A stretch of 5,089 nucleotides of DNA, taken from the NCBI GenBank assembly GCA_025362765.1, contig JANYFI010000133.1, positions 1 to 5,089 on the forward strand, written 5' to 3'. Under the pieces are notes generated by a model. The model saw nothing but the letters and a program-made list of their open reading frames with translations. It was not told the DNA's origin and ran no database searches. Of this stretch, positions 1 through 5,089 are shown piece after piece. Numbering within the stretch: position 1 is the stretch's first letter; each line of letters starts with the position of its first letter. Made by a program: the position numbers and the translations under genes. This stretch comes from Ferruginibacter sp. (lineage in GTDB: Bacteria; Bacteroidota; Bacteroidia; Chitinophagales; Chitinophagaceae).

Positions 1-2351
1 ACATTGCCAGGGTTGAATTGGGCGCCCTTTCCTATAGCGGTTATAACCTGGTACAGGGTTACCCGGGAACAGGCATATCCATCAAGCAATCTTCCGGATC
101 AAATGCCAATGACATTTTAACTGCCGTTGACGAAACGCTAAAAAAAGCAGAATCTAAATTTCCCAAAGGGATACATGCTTTTTCTATTTTCAGCGCAAAA
201 GATTTTTTGGATGCGTCCATCAAACAGGTTGAACAAACGTTGGTGGAAGCATTTATATTGGTGTTTATCGTGGTGTTTATTTTCCTGCAGGATTTCAGGT
301 CAACACTCATTCCTGCCATTGCCGTACCGGTAGCCATCATTGGCACCTTCTTTTTTATGCAGCTTTTTGGCTTTACCATTAATCTGTTAACGCTTTTTGC
401 GCTGGTACTGGCCATTGGTATTGTAGTAGATGATGCGATTGTGGTGGTGGAAGCCGTGCATTCAAAAATGGAAAGAACGGGCATGGCAGCAAGACAGGCC
501 ACCGTAGAATCCATCAGTGAAATATCGGGCGCCATCATTTCTATTACCCTCGTGATGGCTGCGGTATTTATTCCGGTAGGATTTATGCAGGGCCCGGCAG
601 GTATTTTTTACCGGCAATTTGCTTTTACCCTGGCGATATCGATTTTAATTTCAGCATTGAACGCTTTGACATTAAGCCCAGCACTCTGTGCCTTGTTTTT
701 AAAAAATCCGCATCACCAAAATGGTGCAGCCGGCGAAAAGGTTGGATTTGGCAAAAGAATGGCGATGGCTTTTAACGCCGGTTTTCACGCTACCACAGAT
801 CGCTATCTTTCCGTAGTAAAATTTTTGCTGCGCAGAAAATGGGTGGCATTTTCTGGCCTGGCCATAGTATTTGTGGCTACCTTTTTACTGTTAAAATCTA
901 CCCCTACTGGTTTTATTCCTGCGGAGGATCAAAATTTTTTAATTATTTCCGTTAGCCTCCCTCCAGCCTCTTCTTTGGAGCGAACCAAAGTGGTGCTTCA
1001 GAAGGCGGATAGTATTTTGAAAACCGTTCAGGCTGTTAAAGAAAGAGGCGCTGTTGCAGGATTTAATTTCAATGGCAGCAGTTCTGCCTATGGTATACTT
1101 TTTATAAAATTAAATGAACAGGAAAATCGGAAGCCATCAAAATCAATCAGTGAAATTACGGACGAAATTAACAGGAAGATGACTGCCATTAAAGAGGCGC
1201 AGATGTTTATTTTTCAACCCCCAACCGTACAGGGATTCGGCAGTACCAGTGGTTTTGAGGTATTGATCCAGGATAGAAACGGCGGCTCGCTGACTGACCT
1301 TTCCAAAGTAACGAATGCCTTCATTACAAAATTAACAGAGCGGCCTGAAGTTGGATTTGCCTTTACCTCTTTTAACACCAATAATCCTCAATATCAAATT
1401 GAGGTAGATAATGCCAAAGCCAAACAATTAAATGTTTCGGTGGCCAATATTCTTAGTACGTTGCAAGTGTACTTTGGCAGCAGCTACGTATCTGATTTTA
1501 ACAGGTTTGGAAAATACACCCGCGTAATAGTACAGGCAGGTGCGCCTTATCGGAGGGATCCTTCTTCACTGGATGGCATTTTTCTAAAAAATTCGCTGTC
1601 TCAAATGATCCCGGTCAACAAATTGATTTCATTCAAACGGGTATTTGGACCGCTGTCTGTTAATAGAACCAATCTATTCAATTCTACCAGCATCAGCGGG
1701 GACGTAAAGCCGGGATATAGCACCGGGGATGGCATTAAAGCAGTGGAAGAAGTTGCCAAAGCCTACTTGCCACATGGGTATACTTATGAGTGGTCTGGTA
1801 TTAGCCGGGAAGAATCGAATACGGGTAGTCAAACAACGTTGATTTTTATCCTCAGCGTAGTATTTGTTTACTTTCTGCTGGCAGCTCAATACGAAAGTTA
1901 TATCCTGCCTTTCGCAGTATTACTGTCAATTCCAACAGGCTTATTAGGCGTATTTATTTTTATCCGGCTGGCCGGGATAGAAAACAATATTTATGTACAG
2001 GTGGGCATTATCATGCTGATTGGTTTACTGGCAAAAAATGCCATTTTGATCACTCAATACGCGGTAGCCCGTCGCAATGCGGGCATGGAGCTGTGGGCCG
2101 CGGCGTTGGAAGCATGCAAACTTCGTTTACGACCTATTTTGATGACGTCTTTCGCCTTTATTGCCGGCCTGTTGCCACTAACATGGGCAAGTGGCGGATC
2201 AGCACTGGGTAACCGTTCTATCGGCACGGGGGCCGTAGGAGGAATGCTTACAGGCGTACTATTAGGCGTATTTGTTATCCCGGTATTATTTGTTGTTTTT
2301 CAACATTTACAAGAAAAAGTAGTAGGCAAAAAAGTTTCAAAAACAGACTAG
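1..2351 (+). CDS. RND efflux pump inner-membrane subunit, HAE1 (AcrB/MexB) family, 5'-truncated by the window edge
   Basis: This is the inner-membrane proton/substrate antiporter of a tripartite efflux system. The frame is open from the first complete codon at position 3 and already reads IARVELGALSYSGYN, the conserved mid-porter stretch of AcrB-type pumps. A TTG at 18 is therefore an internal codon, not a start. Counting from that TTG as residue 1, the TM4 Asp pair in VVDDAIVVVE is D138/D139 (AcrB D407/D408), so about 265 N-terminal residues are missing. Membrane helices are seen at about 74-91, 97-117, 122-146, 170-195, 198-228, 276-293, 607-624, 628-650, 660-682, 704-724 and 736-765. The second large periplasmic loop (about 295-605) contains GFIPAEDQ at 298-305. 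The other proton-relay residues are K673 (GLLAKNAILI), R703 and T710 (RLRPILMTS). The protein ends in a short basic cytoplasmic tail. The reading frame is intact and the gene looks functional. Family-level assignment is firm; the substrate cannot be read from sequence. The adaptor gene is expected upstream, and the outer-membrane partner follows. Confidence 0.96.
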   Translation, partial: IARVELGALSYSGYNLVQGYPGTGISIKQSSGSNANDILTAVDETLKKAESKFPKGIHAFSIFSAKDFLDASIKQVEQTLVEAFILVFIVVFIFLQDFRSTLIPAIAVPVAIIGTFFFMQLFGFTINLLTLFALVLAIGIVVDDAIVVVEAVHSKMERTGMAARQATVESISEISGAIISITLVMAAVFIPVGFMQGPAGIFYRQFAFTLAISILISALNALTLSPALCALFLKNPHHQNGAAGEKVGFGKRMAMAFNAGFHATTDRYLSVVKFLLRRKWVAFSGLAIVFVATFLLLKSTPTGFIPAEDQNFLIISVSLPPASSLERTKVVLQKADSILKTVQAVKERGAVAGFNFNGSSSAYGILFIKLNEQENRKPSKSISEITDEINRKMTAIKEAQMFIFQPPTVQGFGSTSGFEVLIQDRNGGSLTDLSKVTNAFITKLTERPEVGFAFTSFNTNNPQYQIEVDNAKAKQLNVSVANILSTLQVYFGSSYVSDFNRFGKYTRVIVQAGAPYRRDPSSLDGIFLKNSLSQMIPVNKLISFKRVFGPLSVNRTNLFNSTSISGDVKPGYSTGDGIKAVEEVAKAYLPHGYTYEWSGISREESNTGSQTTLIFILSVVFVYFLLAAQYESYILPFAVLLSIPTGLLGVFIFIRLAGIENNIYVQVGIIMLIGLLAKNAILITQYAVARRNAGMELWAAALEACKLRLRPILMTSFAFIAGLLPLTWASGGSALGNRSIGTGAVGGMLTGVLLGVFVIPVLFVVFQHLQEKVVGKKVSKTD

Positions 2352-2468
2352 TGCTGTGTTAACTTTAAATTGACGTACTATATATTTTATTACAAGAATT
2401 ATAAAACATGAATTACACGAATTAATACAGTTCCTTAGTCATAATTCACCCTCGGATTTCTACTCACT

Positions 2469-2488
2469 TTAAGTTATTTTAAACTTAA
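2469..2488. repeat. AT-rich inverted repeat, 7-bp arms
   Basis: TTAAGTT (2469-2475) and AACTTAA (2482-2488) are perfect inverted arms around a 6-nt centre. The dyad lies about 55 bp before the outer-membrane factor start. With one G/C pair per arm it would make a weak RNA hairpin, so if it is functional a protein-binding site is as likely. In DNA of this composition chance is a real possibility. Confidence 0.35.
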
Positions 2489-2497
2489 CATAACGCT

Positions 2498-2526
2498 GGT
2501 TGAATTCAGTTAACAACTGGCCAACC
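2498..2526 (+). promoter_or_regulatory. Nested inverted repeat in the leader of the outer-membrane factor gene
   Basis: The outer arms GGTTG (2498-2502) and CAACC (2522-2526) enclose the inner arms CAGTT (2507-2511) and AACTG (2515-2519). They are separated by small internal loops (AATT and GC) and a 3-nt apex. The structure ends 17 nt before the ATG at 2544. It could be an operator for a regulator of the channel gene, or an mRNA hairpin affecting translation or mRNA stability. It is not followed by a T-run, so it does not look like a terminator. The role is inferred from position and symmetry only. Confidence 0.4.
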
Positions 2527-2543
2527 GAAAATGTATAGCACGC

Positions 2544-3959
2544 ATGAAAAGATTGATTACATATGCTCTTCCTTGTTACCTCCTGCTGGGTATCCTGATT
2601 ACTTCCTGCAGAACGGGTAAAATTTACCAGCGGCCATCGGTATTGTTACCAACTGCATTTGGTGAAAAAAATAACACGGCCGATACGGCAAGTATCGCTG
2701 ATTTACCCTGGCGGACTTTTTTTAGTGATGCGATACTCGTTCAACTAATAGACAGCGGTTTAGCGAAAAATTACGATTTGCAGTATGCCATTCGGAATAT
2801 CAATATTGCACAAGCACAAGTTAAGCAAGCCGGATTTTTATGGTACCCACAATTAAATACCGGCCTGGGTATCCAATTCAATAATTATTCAGCCAACGGA
2901 TTGAGCGGGGTACCTGGTACAGCCAACCGTAATACATCCCAGGACTTTTCTTTATCACTTAACCTAAGCTGGGAAATAGATATCTGGGGCAAAATCAGCC
3001 TGCAAAAAGAGGCTGTTTTGGCAAACTATCTTTTGAGCAATGAAGCAACCAGAGCGGTTCAGACAAGGTTAGTCGCTGATATTGCTTCGGCCTACTTCAA
3101 TTTGCTGATGCTGGATCAGCAACTGGTTGAAACCAGGAAATCATTGGTGCTATCCGGTGATTTTGTGAAATTAACGAGGCTGTTGTATGATGCAGGCGAA
3201 GTTACTTACCTGGCTATTCAGCAGGCAGAATCTCAAAGGCAATCCAATGCCATACAAATTCCGGCTATTGAGCAAAATATTCAATTGCAGGAAAATGCGC
3301 TGCAGTTGCTCACAGGTAGTTTGCCGGGAACTGTTGAGCGCCTTGTTACCTTAACTGATATTCATTTTACAGATACCCTTTCTACCGGCCTTCCGATAAG
3401 TATTTTGCAACGGCGACCTGATGTAAGAGCCAAAGAACTGGCCGTAGTTATTGCCAATACAAAGGTCGGTATCAGTCATGCTAATTTGTATCCGGCTTTG
3501 AACCTTACGGCAGGCGGTGGTTTTGAATCTATCAAAACCAGCAATTGGTTCAATATTCCCGGTTCGTTATTTGGATTGGCTGGCGCCACCATAGTGCAAC
3601 CCCTTTTGCAGGGAAGGCAACTTAAAACGCAATTTGAAATCGCCCAACAACAAAAAGAGCAGGCAGTCATTCAGTTTAAGCAAACTGTATTGACGGCGGC
3701 GACAGAAGTTACCAGTGCACTTGTTTCAATACGCAAGCTGGCGGAACAGGAAATGATAGCAAAAGAAAGGGCCGATACCCTGGCAGCAGCGGTAACAAAT
3801 GCCAACCTGCTTTTTAAAAATGACCTGGCGAATTACCTGGAAGTAATCACGGCTGAACAAAACGCATTAAATGCCGCATTGAATCTGGCATCCATCAGGC
3901 GCGAAGAACTGGATGCAAAAGTGGAATTATACCGTGCCCTTGGCGGTGGCTGGAAATAA
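2544..3959 (+). CDS. RND efflux outer-membrane factor lipoprotein (OprM/NodT family, TolC-like)
   Basis: This gene encodes the outer-membrane channel of the tripartite pump: a trimeric barrel plus periplasmic alpha-helical tunnel that docks with the adaptor and the RND protein. The 471-residue length is normal for the family. Residues 1-22 form a type II signal peptide with lipobox ITSC, giving Cys22 as the lipidated N-terminus. The family's early KIYQRPSVLLP stretch follows directly. Two outer-membrane efflux protein repeats are seen at about 65-255 and 285-465. The first carries SWEIDIWGK (142-150), the second ILQRRPDVRA (287-296) and NLYPALNLTAGGGF (314-327). The C-terminus has the typical YLEVITAEQ (431-439) and ends in LYRALGGGWK. 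The ATG at 2544 is chosen because the signal peptide begins there; the ATG at 2531 is in another frame and closes quickly. No Shine-Dalgarno motif is visible, which is usual in Bacteroidota. It probably shares a transcript with the pump gene. A clear terminator does not follow its stop. Confidence 0.96.
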   Translation: MKRLITYALPCYLLLGILITSCRTGKIYQRPSVLLPTAFGEKNNTADTASIADLPWRTFFSDAILVQLIDSGLAKNYDLQYAIRNINIAQAQVKQAGFLWYPQLNTGLGIQFNNYSANGLSGVPGTANRNTSQDFSLSLNLSWEIDIWGKISLQKEAVLANYLLSNEATRAVQTRLVADIASAYFNLLMLDQQLVETRKSLVLSGDFVKLTRLLYDAGEVTYLAIQQAESQRQSNAIQIPAIEQNIQLQENALQLLTGSLPGTVERLVTLTDIHFTDTLSTGLPISILQRRPDVRAKELAVVIANTKVGISHANLYPALNLTAGGGFESIKTSNWFNIPGSLFGLAGATIVQPLLQGRQLKTQFEIAQQQKEQAVIQFKQTVLTAATEVTSALVSIRKLAEQEMIAKERADTLAAAVTNANLLFKNDLANYLEVITAEQNALNAALNLASIRREELDAKVELYRALGGGWK

Positions 3960-3993
3960 GCTGTGGGATACGTTTTCAATTATAAAAAAAGAA

Positions 3994-4380
3994 TTAATTT
4001 TCATACGCTATATTTTTAGTTGGCAAATCATCAGCAGCCAAAGTGATTGTAACCTTTCCAGCACTTTGCTTTGACTGTATAAAAAGGATCAATTTTCCAT
4101 TTAACGTTTTTCTTTTATTGCTTTTATAATCTTCATTACTGGTATTACTTCCACTTTTCATTCCTGCTACTGTTGCAGGGCCACTTATTGAAACAGCAAT
4201 TTCATGATCATCGTTTACTACAGGTATACCTTTTCATCTGTCAATTGAATTTCTATCTGAGTCATACCAGGCTTTTTATACAATGGTGAAACGTAAATAT
4301 CTGCCTTGATTGCAGCGACCTTTCCAGCCGTTTTAAGCGTATCTGTTACGGTGTTTAAAATCTTCGTCATACACAATGTT
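3994..4380 (-). pseudogene. Decayed 3' fragment of a glycoside hydrolase family 2 (beta-galactosidase-like) gene
   Basis: The minus strand carries about 128 codons of the C-terminal Ig-like region of GH2 enzymes, spread over two frames. Codons 4380-4354 read NIVYDEDFK. After one extra base near 4353 the frame reads TVTDTLKTAGKVAAIKAD and then IEIQLTDEK, down to about 4233. A missing base in the T-run at 4231-4234 (A-run on the coding strand) then returns to the first frame. That frame gives GIPVVNDDHEIAVSISGPAT, VAGMKSGSNTSNEDYKSNKR and LNGKLILFIQSKQSAGKVT, ending in TAA at 3996-3994. The order GxxxVAGxxSG, then SxEDYKxxKR, then LxGKLxLFIQS, then GKVTITL is the family's C-terminal signature. 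Repairing both indels gives one continuous sequence, but no catalytic domain, signal peptide or start is present. The frame is open up to 4473 but I recognise nothing there. Its stop is 34 bp from the stop of the convergent outer-membrane factor gene. Pseudogene status is strong; the GH2 assignment is from memory of the motif. Confidence 0.75.
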
Positions 4381-4607
4381 GGTTGTATCGTGTAAAATGT
4401 TTGCCTTATTATACTGTAGTGTGTATTTGTATCGCAAATCTATAAAAAACGCAGTAATATCAACCGTCCTTAATTAAACGACATTGATATATACATCTAA
4501 TCTCATAGACACATAGAAACAGATGAGAACATATAACCTTAACTGCTTTTTTATGTGTTGTATATTTCTATATAAAAAACAAACTTAAACTCGAATAATG
4601 AACAATT

Positions 4608-4626
4608 AAAAAGCGGCATCCTGCTT
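4608..4626 (-). terminator. Possible minus-strand intrinsic terminator
   Basis: Read on the minus strand, AAGC-A-GG pairs with CCGCTT around a 3-nt ATG loop, giving six pairs with one bulged A. Five T residues follow immediately (complement of 4612-4608). The stem is short and bulged, so this is weaker than the neighbouring hairpin at 4654-4677. No gene that it would terminate is visible within the window. Confidence 0.35.
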
Positions 4627-4653
4627 CCAGGTTGGGGAATTTCCATTATAATA

Positions 4654-4677
4654 AAAAACCTCCCTGCGGAGGTTTTT
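4654..4677. terminator. Strong bidirectional intrinsic terminator
   Basis: AAAAACCTCC (4654-4663) pairs perfectly with GGAGGTTTTT (4668-4677) around a CTGC tetraloop. The core is five pairs, four of them G-C, flanked by an A-run on one side and a T-run on the other, so it can act on both strands. On the + strand it could stop read-through from the efflux genes about 700 bp upstream, which have no nearer clear terminator. On the - strand it could end a transcript entering from the right. Confidence 0.85.
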
Positions 4678-4865
4678 CAGGATAAACATTTAACTTTCAG
4701 GGTGTCATAGGGTGGACACGGTTTAGGATAGTATTGGATGATTTCAAAGTAAAGGTCATCTATTGAAGTGAGTAAAATTGTAGGCAGTAAAACATTGTAA
4801 GGGTAAGAATTTTTCTAAATCCGGTTATTAAAATATTGACAACTATCCGCTCGCTGCTTTTATAC

Positions 4866-4883
4866 ATTGCGTTAATTGCGTAA
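4866..4883. repeat. Tandem 9-mer repeat
   Basis: ATTGCGTTA (4866-4874) is directly followed by ATTGCGTAA (4875-4883), matching at 8 of 9 positions. Only two copies are present and no further copies are seen nearby. No function is evident. Confidence 0.4.
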
Positions 4884-4944
4884 GCCGACATAAACGATAA
4901 ACTCCGGTAATCTGCCAAATAAAAAAAGGTAAGTTAAACGGGGC

Positions 4945-4995
4945 AAAATGTATTTCCTATGTGCACCATGTAGCTGTGTAGTAAAATATATTTCC
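4945..4995. repeat. Imperfect direct repeat, 13 bp, two copies 38 bp apart
   Basis: AAAATGTATTTCC (4945-4957) and AAAATATATTTCC (4983-4995) differ at one base. Both are AT-rich and could have arisen by chance. The pair sits between the candidate promoter-like boxes and the last hairpin. Confidence 0.3.
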
Positions 4996-5042
4996 CAGAT
5001 ACCCTTACACCTAAGTGGAATAAAAGCAAATAGACGTATAAC

Positions 5043-5080
5043 AAAAAGTCCCCTCCAAAAATGAAGGGGACTATTATTAT
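5043..5080. terminator. Intrinsic terminator, probably bidirectional
   Basis: AGTCCCCT (5047-5054) pairs perfectly with AGGGGACT (5065-5072) around a 10-nt loop. On the minus strand a five-T run follows almost at once (complement of 5047-5043). On the plus strand an interrupted T-rich tract follows (ATTATTATTTT). The orientation fits best with a minus-strand gene lying to the right of the window, but either use is possible. Confidence 0.75.
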
Positions 5081-5089
5081 TTTGAAATT

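Larger units (their letters stand above)
2352..2543. other. Intergenic gap between pump and outer-membrane factor genes
   Basis: This 192-bp AT-rich spacer is long for two genes of one efflux operon. I see no GC-rich hairpin followed by a T-run, so read-through from the pump gene is plausible. It contains two dyads, annotated separately. No convincing Bacteroidota promoter (a TTTG-like -33 box with TAnnTTTG at -7) was found at correct spacing; TATATTTT at 2381-2388 resembles the -7 box but has no matching upstream element. A minor promoter for the downstream gene cannot be excluded. Confidence 0.6.
4381..5089. other. AT-rich region without a convincing gene
   Basis: Neither strand holds a coding region I can support. 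The longest open stretches are under about 50 codons. One minus-strand frame is open from 4814 to its stop at 4679-4677 (45 codons, no ATG start) and resembles no family I know. No tRNA or rRNA signature was seen. The stretch holds three terminator-like hairpins, short repeats, and a loose sigma70-like box pair (TTGACA 4836-4841, TATACA 4861-4866), whose 19-nt spacing and non-Bacteroidota consensus make it doubtful. From 4381 to 4473 the minus strand may contain more, unrecognisable, pseudogene remnant. Confidence 0.6.

Noticed and set aside
18..20. TTG as the start codon of the RND pump
   Set aside because: The same frame is open to the window edge and the codons before it (IARVE) already match the family, so the gene begins upstream of the window.
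59..538. 159-codon open frame on the minus strand
   Set aside because: It is antisense to conserved RND transmembrane helices, has Ser/Thr/Met-rich composition and matches no family; it is a shadow of the pump gene.
1674..1889. 71-codon open frame on the minus strand
   Set aside because: It is antisense to the conserved pump sequence and has no recognisable domain.
2531..2620. Short open frame starting at ATG 2531, overlapping the outer-membrane factor start
   Set aside because: It is out of frame, about 30 codons long, and has no ribosome-binding site or recognisable product.
3476..3670. 64-codon open frame on the minus strand
   Set aside because: It is antisense to the second repeat of the outer-membrane factor and has a Cys-rich, implausible composition.
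3960..3993. A/T-rich run after the outer-membrane factor stop as its terminator
   Set aside because: There are A and T runs but no stable stem, so I could not support a terminator here.
4219..4368. 49-codon minus-strand frame starting with ATG inside the GH2 remnant
   Set aside because: It is only the middle frame segment of the broken GH2 sequence, and its ATG and stop are products of the frameshifts.
4501..4528. TCTCAT/ATGAGA inverted repeat with a short ATAGACAC/ATAGAAAC repeat inside
   Set aside because: The arms are 6 bp with a 16-nt gap, in AT-rich DNA, without a T-run or a neighbouring gene; this is within chance expectation.
4677..4814. 45-codon minus-strand open frame read as a transposase C-terminus
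   Set aside because: A few aromatic residues recall transposase ends, but no catalytic motif or start codon is present and the frame runs into the terminator hairpin.

Overview
The window reads like a piece of a Bacteroidota chromosome, probably Sphingobacteriales or Chitinophagales (a Pedobacter/Mucilaginibacter-like organism). This is inferred from moderate-to-low GC content, start sites without a Shine-Dalgarno sequence, protein style, and a decayed glycoside hydrolase family 2 gene of the kind common in that phylum. No 16S or other marker gene is present, so the placement is an inference.

Left half (1-3959): the last two genes of a tripartite drug/solute efflux operon on the + strand. 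The first is an inner-membrane RND pump of the HAE1 (AcrB/MexB-like) type. Its first ~265 residues lie outside the window, but all proton-relay residues in the part seen are intact. After a 192-bp gap comes a complete 471-residue outer-membrane factor lipoprotein of the OprM/NodT (TolC-like) family. The periplasmic adaptor (membrane fusion protein) expected in such operons is not in the window and probably lies upstream. Together they would form a pump-adaptor-channel conduit that moves amphiphilic compounds from the inner membrane or periplasm to the outside using the proton gradient. The gap between the two genes carries two dyads, one of them a nested hairpin 17 nt before the outer-membrane factor start.

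Middle (3994 to about 4380, - strand): a decayed 3' fragment of a GH2 beta-galactosidase-like gene, convergent with the efflux operon. Only the C-terminal Ig-like region remains, about 128 codons, broken by two single-base frameshifts. The catalytic part is gone.

Right (about 4380-5089): AT-rich DNA with no convincing gene on either strand. It holds three hairpins that look like intrinsic terminators (about 4608-4626, 4654-4677, 5043-5080), a tandem 9-mer, a dispersed AT-rich 13-bp repeat and a short dyad. Apart from the pseudogene and the hairpin-bounded non-coding stretch, the window looks ordinary; I see no clear new system.
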